Below are positions 37,843-50,032 of a DNA stretch of 64,000 nt, piece after piece. Positions within the stretch are counted from its first letter, which is position 1. The number at the start of each line of letters is the position of its first letter. The DNA comes from Ptiloglossa arizonensis. Taxonomy: Eukaryota > Arthropoda > Insecta > Hymenoptera > Colletidae. A program made the translations under genes and the position numbers. The notes beneath the pieces were generated by a model. It did no database searches, was not told the DNA's origin, and saw only the letters and a list, made by a program, of their open reading frames with translations. The stretch spans positions 496,001 to 560,000 of the forward strand of contig NW_027478593.1 of the NCBI RefSeq assembly GCF_051014685.1. Direction: 5' to 3'.

Positions 37843-39641
37843 GTTACATCAATCTGTTCGCGAGATATGAGAGTTTGAAGCCAAGAAATGGTTGAGAAAG
37901 CAACAAATATTTCGCACTTCTGCTGCTCCAAACGCTTAACAAGAATGGCCTAGGGAAAAAATACACATACCGTTGTAATCGGGCGAGTTTCTATTTTCAG
38001 ACGCAGCAGGAACATTTGTGTTAGGTCAATCCGTTAGCGAGATATGGGAATTTGAAGCTAAGAAATGGTTGACAAGACAACAAATTTTACTCACTTCCGC
38101 TGCTACAATCGCTTAACCAGAGTGGCCTAGGGAAAAAATACACATACCGTTGTAATCGGGCGAGTTTCCACTTTCAGATGCAATAGGAATTTTTGGGTTA
38201 TGTCAATCTGTTCGCGAGATATGTGAGTTTGAAGCCAAGAAATGGTTGAGAAAGCAACAAATTTTTGCACTTCTGCTGCTCCAAACGCTTAACAAGAATG
38301 GCCTAGGGAAAAAATACACATACCGTTATAATCGGGCGAGTTTCTACTTTCAGACGCAGCAGGAATTTTTGGGTTTGGTCAATCCGTTCGCGAGATATGT
38401 GAGTTTGAAGCTAAGAAATAGTTGAGAAGACAACAAGTCTTTCGCACTCCTGCTGCTCCAAACGCTTAACCAGAATGGCCTAGGGGAAAAATACACATAC
38501 CGTTGTAATCGGGCGAGTTTCTACTTTCAGATGCAATAGGAATTTTTGGGTTAGGTCATTCCGTTCGCGAGATATGGGAGTTTGAAACTAAGAAATGGTT
38601 GAGAAGACAACAAATTTATCGCAATTCTGCTGCTCCAAACGCTTAACCAGAATGGCCTAGGGGAAAAATACACATACCGTTGTAATCGGGCGAGTTTCTA
38701 CTTTCAGACGCAGCAGGAATTTTTGGGTTTGTTCAATCCGTTCGCGAGATATGGGAGTTTGAATTTAAGAAATGGTTGAGAAGACAACAAATTTTTCACA
38801 CTTCTGCTGCTCCAAACGCTTAACCAGAATGGCCTAGGGGAAAAATACAAATACTGTTGTAATCGGGCGAGTTTCTACTTTCAGACGCAGCAGGAATTTT
38901 TGGGATTGGTCAATCCCTTCGCGAGATATGTGAGTTTGAAGCTAAGAAATAGTTGAGAATACAACAAGTCTTTCGCACTCCTGCTGCTCCAAACGCTTAA
39001 CCAGAATGGCCTAGGGGAAAAATACACATACCGTTGTAATCGGGCGAGTTTCTACTTTCAGATGCAATAGGAATTTTTGGGTTAGGTCATTCCGTTCGCG
39101 AGATATGGGAGTTTGAAACTAAGAAATGGTTGAGGAGGCAACAAATTTTTCGCACTTCTGCTGCTCCAATCGCTTAACCAGATTGGCCTAGGGAAAGAAT
39201 GCACATACCGTTATAATCGGGCGAGTTTCTACTTTCAGACGCAACAGGAATTTTTGGGTTTGGTCAATCCGTTCGCGAGATATGTGAGTTTGAAGCTAAG
39301 AAATGGTTGACAAGACAACAAGTTTTTCGCAATTCTGCTGCTCCAAACGCTTAACCAGAACGGCATAGGGAACAAATACACATACCGTTGTAACCGGTCG
39401 AGTTTCTACTTTCAGACGCAATAGGAATTTTTGGGTTAGGTCAATCCGTTCTCGAGATGTGGGAGTTTGAAGCTAAGAAATGTTTGAGAAGGCAACAAAT
39501 TTTTCGCAATTCTGCTGCTCCAATCGCTCAACCAGATTGGCCTAGGGGAAAAATACACATACCGTTGTAATCGGGCGTGTTTCTACTTTCAGATGCAATA
39601 GGAATTTTTGGGTTAGGTCAATCCGTTCGCGAGATATGGGA

Positions 39642-40651
39642 ATTTGAAGCTAAGAAATGGTTGACAAGACAACAAATTTTACTCACTTCCGCTGCTACAA
39701 TCGCTTAACCAGAGTGGCCTAGGGAAAAAATACGCATACCGTTGTAATCGGGCGAGATTCTACTTTCAGACGCAGCAGGAATTTTTGGGTTTGATCAATC
39801 CGTTCGCGAGATATGGGACTTTGAAGGTAAGAAATGGTTGACAAGACAACAAATTTTTCGCAATTCCGCTGCTCCAAACGCTTAACCAGAATCGCCTAGG
39901 AGGAAAATACACATACCGTTGTAATCGGGCGAGTTTCTACTTTCAGACGCAATAGGAATTTTTGGGTTTGTTCAATCCGTTCGCGAGATATGGGACTTTG
40001 AAGGTAAGAAATGTTTGAGAATGTAACAAATTTTTCGCACATCTGCTGGTCCAAAAGCTTAAGCAGAATGGCCTAGGGAAAAAATACACATACCGTTGTA
40101 ACCGGACGAGTTTCTACTTTCAAACGCAATAGGAATTCTTGGGTTAGGTCAATCCGTGCGCGAGATATGGGAGTTTGAAGCTAAGAAATGTTTGAGAAGG
40201 CAACAAATTTTTCGCAATTCTGCTGCTCTAATCGCTTAACCAGAATGGCCTAGGGAAAAAATACACATACCGTTGTAATCGAGCGAGTTTCTACTTTCAG
40301 ACACAGTAGGAATTTTTGGGTTAGGTCAATCCGTTCGTGAGATATGGGAGTTTGAAGCTAAGAAATGTTTGAGGAGGCAACAAATTCTTCGCAATTCTGC
40401 TGCTCCAATCGCTTAACCAGATTGGCCTAGGGAAAAAATGCCCATACCGTTATAATCGGGCGAGTTTCTACTTTCAGACGCAGCAGGAATTTTTGGGTTT
40501 GGTCAATCCGTTCGCGAGATATGTGAGTTTGAAGCTAAGAAATGGTTGACAAGGCAACAAATTTTTCGCATTTCTGCTGCTCCAAACGCTTAACCAGAAC
40601 GGCGTAGGGAAAAAATACACATACCGTTGTAATCGGGCTAGTTTCTACTTT
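39642..40651 (+). repeat. Link between block types, copied from a 15.9-16.9 kb type segment
   Basis: This carries ttttactcacttccgc, gcgagattctac, cctaggaggaaaatac, the variant atgtttgagaatgtaac and ctgctctaatcgctt in the same order as about 15.93-16.94 kb. It leads into the 17-monomer unit at 40,652. The join at 39,641 falls in gagatatggga, a sequence shared by both sides. Confidence 0.85.
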
Positions 40652-43600
40652 CGAGTCGCAGCAGGAATTTTTGGGTTTGGTCAATCCGTTCGCGAGATAT
40701 GTGAGTTTGAAGCTAAGAAATAGTTGAGAAGACAACAAATTTTTCGCACTTCTGCTGCTGCAAACGCCTAACCAGAATGGCCTAGGGAAAAATACACATA
40801 CCGTTGTAATCGGGCGAGTTTCTACTTTCAGATGCAATAGGAATTTTTGGGTTAGGTCAATCCGTTCGCGAGATATGGGAGTTTGAAGCTAAGAAATGTT
40901 TGACAAGACAACAAATTTTTAGCACTTCTGCTGCTCCAGTCGCTTAACCAGAATGGCCTAGGGGAAAAATACACCTACCGTTGCAATCGGGCTAGTTTCT
41001 ACTTTCAGATACAATAGGAATTTTCGGGATAGGTCTATCTGTTCGCGAGATATGGGAGTTTGAAGCTAAGAAATGGTTGAGAAGACAACAAATTTTTCGC
41101 AATTATGCTGCTCCAAACGCTTAACCAGAATGGCCTAGGGAAAAAATACACATACCGTTGTAACCGGACGAGTTCCTACTTTCGGACACAATAGGAATTT
41201 TTGGGTTACGTCAATCCGTTTCTGAGACATGGGAGTGTGAAACCAAGAAATGGTTGAGAAGACAACAAATTTTTCGCACTTCTGCTGCTCCAAACGCTTA
41301 ACCAGAATGGCCTAGGGAAAAAATACACATACCGTTGTAATCGGGCGAGTTTCTACTTTCAGACGCAATAGGAATTTTTGGATTAGGTCAATCCGTTCGC
41401 GAGATATGGGAGTTTGAAGCTAAGAAATGTTTGAGAAGGCAACAAATTTTTCGCACTTCTGCTGCACCAATCGCTTAACCAGATTGGCCTAGGGGAAAAA
41501 TACACATAGCGTTGTAATCGGGCGAGTTTCTACTTACAGTCGCAGCAGGAATTTTTGAGTTTTGTCAATCCGTTCGCGAGATATGTGAGTTTGAAGCTAA
41601 GAAATAAATGAGAAGACAACAAATTTTTCGCAATTCTGCTGCTCCAAACGCTTAACCAGAATGGCTTAGGGAAAAAATACACATACCGTTGTAATCGGGC
41701 GAGTTTCTACTTTAAGGTGCAACAGGGAATTTTTGGGTTTGGTCAATCGGTTCGCGAGATACGGGACTTTGAAGCTTAGAAATGGTTGAGAGGACAACAA
41801 ATTTTTCGCAATTCTGCTGCTGCAAACACTTAACCAGAATGTCCGAGGGAAAAAATGCACATACCGTTGTAATCGGGCGAGTTTCTACTTTCAGACGCAG
41901 CAGGAAATTTTGGGTTTGGTCAATCCGTTCGCGAGATATGGGACTTTGAAGCTAAGAAATGGTTGACAGGACAACAAATTTTTCGCACTTCTGTTGCTCC
42001 AAACGCTTAACCAGAACGACCTAGGGGAAAAAAACACATATCGTTGTAATAGGGCGAGTTTCTAATTTCAGATGCAATAGGAATTTTTGGTTAGGTCAAT
42101 CTGTTCGCGAGATATGGGAGTTTGAAGCTAAGAAATGGTTGAGAAGGCAACAAATATTTCGCACTTCTGCTGCTGCAAACGCTTAACCAGAATGGCCTAG
42201 GGGAAAAATACACATACCGTTGTAATCGGGCGAGTTTCTACTTTCAGATGCAATAGGAATTTTTGGGTTAGGTCAATCCGTTCGCGAGATATGGGAGTTT
42301 GAAGCCAAGAAATGGTTGACAAGACAACAAATTTTAGCACTTCTGCTGCTCCAGTCGCTTAACCAGAATGGCCTAGGGGAAAAATACACATACCGTTGTA
42401 ATCGGGCGTGTTTCCACTTTCAGATGTAATAGGAATTTTTGGGTTACATCAATCTGTTCGCGAGATATGAGAGTTTGAAGCCAAGAAATGGTTGAGAAAG
42501 CAACAAATATTTCGCACTTCTGCTGCTCCAAACGCTTAACAAGAATGGCCTAGGGAAAAAATACTCATAACGTTGTAATCGGGCGAGTTTCTGCTTTCAG
42601 GCGCAACAGGAATTTTTGGGTTTGGTCAATCGGTTCGCGAGATATGGGACTTTGAAGGTAAGAAATGGTTGACAAGACAACAAATTTTTCGCACTTCTGC
42701 TGCTCCAAACGCTTAACAAGAATGGACTAGGGAAAAAATACACATACCGTTGTAATCGGGCGAGTTTCTACTTTCAGACGCAATAGGAACATTTGTGTTA
42801 GGTCAATCCGTTAACGAGATATGGGAATTTGAAGCTAAGAAATGGTTGACAAGACAACAAATTTTACTCACTTCCGCTGCTACAATCGCTTAACCAGAGT
42901 GGCCTAGGGAAAAAATACGCATACCGTTGTAATCGGGCGAGATTCTACTTTCAGACGCAGCAGGAATTTTTGGGTTTGATCAATCCGTTCGCGAGTATTG
43001 GGACTTTGAAAGTAAGAAATGGTTGACAAGACAACAAATTTTTCGCAATTCCGCTGCTCCAAACGCTTAACCAGAATCGCCTAGGAGAAAAATACACATA
43101 CCGTTGTAATCGGGCGAGTTTCTACTTTCAGACGCAATAGGAATTTTTGGGTTTTTTCAATCCGTTCGCGAGATATGGGACTTTGAAGGTAAGAAATGGT
43201 TGAGAAGGTAACAAATTTTTCGCACCTCTGCTGGTCCAAAAGCTTAAGCAGAATGGCCTAGGGAAAAAATACACATACCGTTGTAACCGGACGAGTTTCT
43301 ACTTTCAAACGCAATAGGAATTCTTGGGTTAGGTCAATCCGTGCGCGAGATATGGGAGTTTGAAGCTAAGAAATGTTTGAGAAGGCAACAAATTTTTCGC
43401 AATTCTGCTGCTCTAATCGCTTAACCAGAATGGCCTAGGGAAAAAATACACATACCGTTGTAATCGAGCGAGTTTCTACTTTCAGACACAGTAGGAATTT
43501 TTGGGTTAGGTCAATCCGTTCGTGAGATATGGGAGTTTGAAGCTAAGAAATGTTTGAGGAGGCAACAAATTCTTCGCACTTCTGCTGCTCCAAACGCTAA

Positions 43601-43658
43601 ACCAGATTGGCCTAGGGAAAAATACACATACCGTTGTAATAGGGCGAGTTTCTACTTT
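40652..43658 (+). repeat. 17-monomer HOR unit (3,007 bp)
   Basis: Complete unit between two cgagtcgcagcagg landmarks, with the 178-bp variant at 41,714. It matches 30,212 onward at 10,440 bp until the extra ctgctctaatcgctt monomer near 43.4 kb, which this unit keeps. A small private change is ggaaattttggg near 41,903. Confidence 0.93.
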
Positions 43659-46600
43659 CGAGTCGCAGCAGGAATTTTTGGGTTTGGTCAATCCGTTCGC
43701 GAGATATGTGAGTTTGAAGCTAAGAAATAGTTGAGAAGACAACAAATTTTTCGCACTTCTGCTACTGCAAACGCTTAACCAGAATGGCCTAGGGGAAAAA
43801 TACACATACCGTTGTAATCGGGCGAGTTTCTACTTTCAGATGCAATAGGAATTTTTGGGTTAGGTCAATCCGTTCGCGAGATATGGGAGTTTGAAGCTAA
43901 GAAATGTTTGACAAGACAACAAATTTTTAGCACTTCTGCTGCTCCAGTCGCTTAACCAGAATGGCCTAGGGGGAAAAATACACCTACCGTTGCAATCGGG
44001 CTAGTTTCTACTTTCAGATACAATAGGAATTTTCGGGATAGGTCTATCTGTTCGCGAGATATGGGAGTTTGAAGCTAAGAAATGGTTGAGAAGACAACAA
44101 ATTTTTCGCAATTATGCTGCTCCAAACGCTTAACCAGAATGGCCTAGGGAAAAAATACACATACCGTTGTAACCGGACGAGTTCCTACTTTCGGACACAA
44201 TAGGAATTTTTGGGTTACGTCAATCCGTTTCTGAGACATGGGAGTGTGAAACCAAGAAATGGTTGAGAAGACAACAAATTTTTCGCACTTCTGCTGCTCC
44301 AAACGCTTAACCAGAATGGCCTAGGGAAAAAATACACATACCGTTGTAATCGGGCGAGTTTCTACTTTCAGACGCAATAGGAATTTTTGGATTAGGTCAA
44401 TCCGTTCGCGAGATATGGGAGTTTGAAGCTAAGAAATGTTTGAGAAGGCAACAAATTTTTCGCACTTCTGCTGCACCAATCGCTTAACCAGATTGGCCTA
44501 GGGGAAAAATACACATAGCGTTGTAATCGGGCGAGTTTCTACTTACAGTCGCAGCAGGAATTTTTGAGTTTTGTCAATCCGTTCGCGAGATATGTGAGTT
44601 TGAAGCTAAGAAATAAATGAGAAGACAACAAATTTTTCGCAATTCTGCTGCTCCAAACGCTTAACCAGAATGGCTTAGGGAAAAAATACACATACCGTTG
44701 TAATCGGGCGAGTTTCTACTTTAAGGTGCAACAGGGAATTTTTGGGTTTGGTCAATCGGTTCGCGAGATACGGGACTTTGAAGCTTAGAAATGGTTGAGA
44801 GGACAACAAATTTTTCGCAATTCTGCTGCTGCAAACACTTAACCAGAATGTCCGAGGGAAAAAATGCACATACCGTTGTAATCGGGCGAGTTTCTACTTT
44901 CAGACGCAGCAGGAATTTTTGGGTTTGGTCAATCCGTTCGCGAGATATGGGACTTTGAAGCTAAGAAATGGTTGACAGGACAACAAATTTTTCGCACTTC
45001 TGTTGCTCCAAACGCTTAACCAGAACGACCTAGGGGAAAAAAACACATATCGTTGTAATAGGGCGAGTTTCTAATTTCAGATGCAATAGGAATTTTTGGT
45101 TAGGTCAATCTGTTCGCGAGATATGGGAGTTTGAAGCTAAGAAATGGTTGAGAAGGCAACAAATATTTCGCACTTCTGCTGCTGCAAACGCTTAACCAGA
45201 ATGGCCTAGGGGAAAAATACACATACCGTTGTAATCGGGCGAGTTTCTACTTTCAGATGCAATAGGAATTTTTGGGTTAGGTCAATCCGTTCGCGAGATA
45301 TGGGAGTTTGAAGCCAAGAAATGGTTGACAAGACAACAAATTTTAGCACTTCTGCTGCTCCAGTCGCTTAACCAGAATGGCCTAGGGGAAAAATACACAT
45401 ACCGTTGTAATCGGGCGTGTTTCCACTTTCAGATGTAATAGGAATTTTTGGGTTACATCAATCTGTTCGCGAGATATGAGAGTTTGAAGCCAAGAAATGG
45501 TTGAGAAAGCAACAAATATTTCGCACTTCTGCTGCTCCAAACGCTTAACAAGAATGGCATAGGGAAAAAATACTCATAACGTTGTAATCGGGCGAGTTTC
45601 TGCTTTCAGGCGCAACAGGAATTTTTGGGTTTGGTCAATCGGTTCGCGAGATATGGGACTTTGAAGGTAAGAAATGGTTGACAAGACAACAAATTTTTCG
45701 CACTTCTGCTGCTCCAAACGCTTAACAAGAATGGACTAGGGAAAAAATACACATACCGTTGTAATCGGGCGAGTTTCTACTTTCAGACGCAATAGGAACA
45801 TTTGTGTTAGGTCAATCCGTTAACGAGATATGGGAATTTGAAGCTAAGAAATGGTTGACAAGACAACAAATTTTACTCACTTCCGCTGCTACAATCGCTT
45901 AACCAGAGTGGCCTAGGGAAAAAATACGCATACCGTTGTAATCGGGCGAGATTCTACTTTCAGACGCAGCAGGAATTTTTGGGTTTGATCAATCCGTTCG
46001 CGAGTATTGGGACTTTGAAAGTAAGAAATGGTTGACAAGACAACAAATTTTTCGCAATTCCGCTGCTCCAAACGCTTAACCAGAATCGCCTAGGAGAAAA
46101 ATACACATACCGTTGTAATCGGGCGAGTTTCTACTTTCAGACGCAATAGGAATTTTTGGGTTTTTTCAATCCGTTCGCGAGATATGGGACTTTGAAGGTA
46201 AGAAATGGTTGAGAAGGTAACAAATTTTTCGCACCTCTGCTGGTCCAAAAGCTTAAGCAGAATGGCCTAGGGAAAAAATACACATACCGTTGTAACCGGA
46301 CGAGTTTCTACTTTCAAACGCAATAGGAATTCTTGGGTTAGGTCAATCCGTGCGCGAGATATGGGAGTTTGAAGCTAAGAAATGTTTGAGAAGGCAACAA
46401 ATTTTTCGCAATTCTGCTGCTCTAATCGCTTAACCAGAATGGCCTAGGGAAAAAATACACATACCGTTGTAATCGAGCGAGTTTCTACTTTCAGACACAG
46501 TAGGAATTTTTGGGTTAGGTCAATCCGTTCGTGAGATATGGGAGTTTGGAGCTAAGAAATGTTTGAGGAGGCAACAAATTCTTCGCACTTCTGCTGCTCC

Positions 46601-46668
46601 AAACGCTAAACCAGATTGGCCTAGGGGAAAAATACACATACCGTTGTAATAGGGCGAGTTTCTACTTT
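43659..46668 (+). repeat. 17-monomer HOR unit (3,010 bp)
   Basis: Directly follows the unit at 40,652 and repeats its order, with the 178-bp variant exactly 3,009 bp later at 44,723. Private differences include an extra g in ctagggggaaaaatac near 43,970, gctactgcaaac near 43,762 and gcatagggaaaaaatac near 45,557. Confidence 0.93.
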
Positions 46669-49258
46669 CGAGTCGCAGCAGGAATTTTTGGGTTTGGTCA
46701 ATCCGTTCGCGAGATATGTGAGTTTGAAGCTAAGAAATAGTTGAGAAGACAACAAATTTTTCGCACTTCTGCTGCTGCAAACGCTTAACCAGAATGGCCT
46801 AGGGGAAAAATACACATACCGTTGTAATCGGGCGAGTTTCTACTTTCAGATGCAATAGGAATTTTTGGGTTAGGTCAATCCGTTCGCGAGATATGGGAGT
46901 TTGAAGCTAAGAAATGTTTGACAAGACAACAAATTTTTAGCACTTCTGCTGCTCCAGTCGCTTAACCAGAATGGCCTAGGGGAAAAATACACCTACCGTT
47001 GCAATCGGGCTAGTTTCTACTTTCAGATACAATAGGAATTTTCGGGATAGGTCTATCTGTTCGCGAGATATGGGAGTTTGAAGCTAAGAAATGGTTGAGA
47101 AGACAACAAATTTTTCGCAATTATGCTGCTCCAAACGCTTAACCGGAATGGCCTAGGGAAAAAATACACATACCGTTGTAACCGGACGAGTTACTACTTT
47201 CGGACACAATAGGAATTTTTGGGTTACGTCAATCCGTTTCTGAGACATGGGAGTTTGAAGCCAAGAAATCGTTGAGAAGACAACAAATTTTTCGCAATTC
47301 TGCTGCTCCAAACGCTTAACCAGAATGGCCTAGGGAAAAAATACACACACCGTTGTAATCGGGCGAGTTTCTACTTTCAGACGCAATAGGAATTTTTGGA
47401 TTAGGTCAATCCGTTCGCGAGATATGGGAGTTTGAAGCTAAGAAATGTTTGAGAAGGCAACAAATTTTTCGCACTCCTGCTGCTCCAATCGCTTAACCAG
47501 ATTGGCCTAGGGGAAAAATACACATAGCGTTGTAATCGGGCGAGTTTCTACTTACAGACGCAGCAGGAATTTTTGAGTTTTGTCAATCCGTTCGCGAGAT
47601 ATGTGAGTTTGAAGCTAAGAAATAAATGAGAAGACAACAAATTTTTCGCAATTCTGCTGCTCCAAACGCTTAACCAGAATGGCTTAGGGAAAAAATACAC
47701 ATACCGTTGTAATCGGGCGAGTTTCTACTTTAAGGTGCAACAGGGAATTTTTGGGTTTGGTCAATCGGTTCGCGAGATACGGGACTTTGAAGCTTAGAAA
47801 TGGTTGAGAGGACAACAAATTTTTCGCAATTCTGCTGCTGCAAACACTTAACCAGAATGTCCGAGGGAAAAAATGCACATACCGTTGTAATCGGGCGAGT
47901 TTCTAATTTCAGACGCAGCAGGAATTTTTGGGTTTGGTCAATCCGTTCGCGAGATATGGGACTTTGAAGCTAAGAAATGGTTGACAGGACAACAAATTTT
48001 TCGCACTTCTGTTGCTCCAAACGCTTAACCAGAACGACCTAGGGGGAAAAAACACATATCGTTGTAATAGGGCGAGTTTCTAATTTCAGATGCAATAGGA
48101 ATTTTTGGTTAGGTCAATCTGTTCGCGAGATATGGGAGTTTGAAGCTAAGAAATGGTTGAGAAAGCAACAAATTTTTCGCAATTCTGCTGCTGCAAACAC
48201 TTAACCAGAATGTCCGAGGGAAAAAATGCACATACCGTTGTAATCGGGCGAGTTTCTAATTTCAGACGCAGCAGGAATTTTTGGGTTTGGTCAATCCGTT
48301 CGCGAGATATGGGACTTTGAAGCTAAGAAATGGTTGACAAGACAACAAATTTTTCGCAATTCTGCTGCTCCAAACGCTTAACCAGAATGGCCTAGGGGAA
48401 AAATCCACATACCGTTGTTATAGGGCGAGTTTCTACTTTCTCGATTCAATAGGAATTTTTGGGTTATTTCAATCCGTTCGCGAGATATGGGAGCTTGAAG
48501 CTAAGGAATGGTTGAGAAGCCATCAAATTTTTCGCACTTCTGCTGCTCCAACGCTTAACCAGAATGGCCTAGGGAAGAAATACACATACCGTTATAATCG
48601 GGCGAGTTTCTACTTTCAGACGCAGCAGGAATTTTTGGGTTTGGTCAATCCGTTCGCGAGATATGTGAGTTTGAAGCTAAGAAATAGTTGAGAAGACAAC
48701 AAGTTTTTCGCACTCCTGCTGCTCCAAACGCTTAACCAGAATGGCTTAGGGGAAAAATACACATACCGTTGTAATCGGGCGAGTTTCTACTTTCAGATGC
48801 AATAGGAATTTTTGGGTTAGGTCATTCCGTTCGCGAGATATGGGAGTTAGAAACTAAGAAATGGTTGAGAAGACAACAAATTTATCGCAATTCTGCTGCT
48901 CCAAACGCTTAACCAGAATGGCCTAGGGGAAAAATACGCATACCGTTGTAATCGGGCGAGTTTCTACTTTCAGACGCAGCAGGAATTTTTGGGTTTGTTC
49001 AATCCGTTCGCGAGATATGGGAGTTTGAATTTAAGAAATGGTTGAGAAGACAACAAATTTTTCACACTTCTGCTGCTCCAAACGCTTAACCAGAATGGCC
49101 TAGGGGAAAAATACAAATACTGTTGTAATCGGGCGAGTTTCTACTTTCAGACGCAGCAGGAATTTTTGGGATTGGTCAATCCCTTCGCGAGATATGTGAG
49201 TTTGAAGCTAAGAAATAGTTGAGAATACAACAAGTTTTTCGCACTCCTGCTGCTCCAA
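46669..49258 (+). repeat. Second HOR block type, truncated copy
   Basis: Collinear with 33,043 onward at an offset of 13,626 bp and with 53,041 onward at 6,372 bp. It switches at aatcgttgagaag near 47,267, as they do, and stops matching at 49,259, where gctccaatcgctcaacc replaces gctccaaacggttaacc. Confidence 0.9.
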
Positions 49259-49376
49259 TCGCTCAACCAGATTGGCCTAGGGGAAAAATACACATACCGT
49301 TGTAATCGGGCGTGTTTCTACTTTCAGATGCAATAGGAATTTTTGGGTTAGGTCAATCCGTTCGCGAGATATGGGA
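49259..49376 (+). repeat. 118-bp patch between two junctions
   Basis: This short stretch, less than one monomer long, matches 39,524-39,641 (caatcgctcaaccagattgg, then gggcgtgtttctac). At 49,377 the sequence changes again to match 39,996 onward. Two breakpoints within one monomer length record successive exchanges at this spot. Confidence 0.8.
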
Positions 49377-50032
49377 CTTTGAAGGTAAGAAATGTTTGAG
49401 AATGTAACAAATTTTTCGCACATCTGCTGGTCCAAAAGCTTAAGCAGAATGGCCTAGGGAAAAAATACACATACCGTTGTAACCGGACGAGTTTCTACTT
49501 TCAAACGCAATAGGAATTCTTGGGTTAGGTCAATCCGTGCGCGAGATATGGGAGTTTGAAGCTAAGAAATGTTTGAGAAGGCAACAAATTTTTCGCAATT
49601 CTGCTGCTCTAATCGCTTAACCAGAATGGCCTAGGGAAAAAATACACATACCGTTGTAATCGAGCGAGTTTCTACTTTCAGACACAGTAGGAATTTTTGG
49701 GTTAGGTCAATCCGTTCGTGAGATATGGGAGTTTGAAGCTAAGAAATGTTTGAGGAGGCAACAAATTCTTCGCAATTCTGCTGCTCCAATCGCTTAACCA
49801 GATTGGCCTAGGGAAAAAATGCCCATACCGTTATAATCGGGCGAGTTTCTACTTTCAGACGCAGCAGGAATTTTTGGGTTTGGTCAATCCGTTCGCGAGA
49901 TATGTGAGTTTGAAGCTAAGAAATGGTTGACAAGGCAACAAATTTTTCGCATTTCTGCTGCTCCAAACGCTTAACCAGAACGGCGTAGGGAAAAAATACA
50001 CATACCGTTGTAATCGGGCTAGTTTCTACTTT

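Larger units (their letters stand above)
33043..39641 (+). repeat. Second HOR block type, long copy 1
   Basis: Starts with the same landmark as the 17-monomer unit and follows it for about 600 bp, then switches near 33,640 at aatcgttgagaag. Its own markers include atacacacaccg, the 178-bp variant at 34,106, tttctcgattcaatagg, gttaggtcattccg, gaatttaagaaatgg, tacaaatactgttg and cttctgccccaagcg. It is collinear with 53,041-58,578 at an offset of about 19,998 bp, except that a six-monomer stretch is duplicated here only. Confidence 0.9.
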
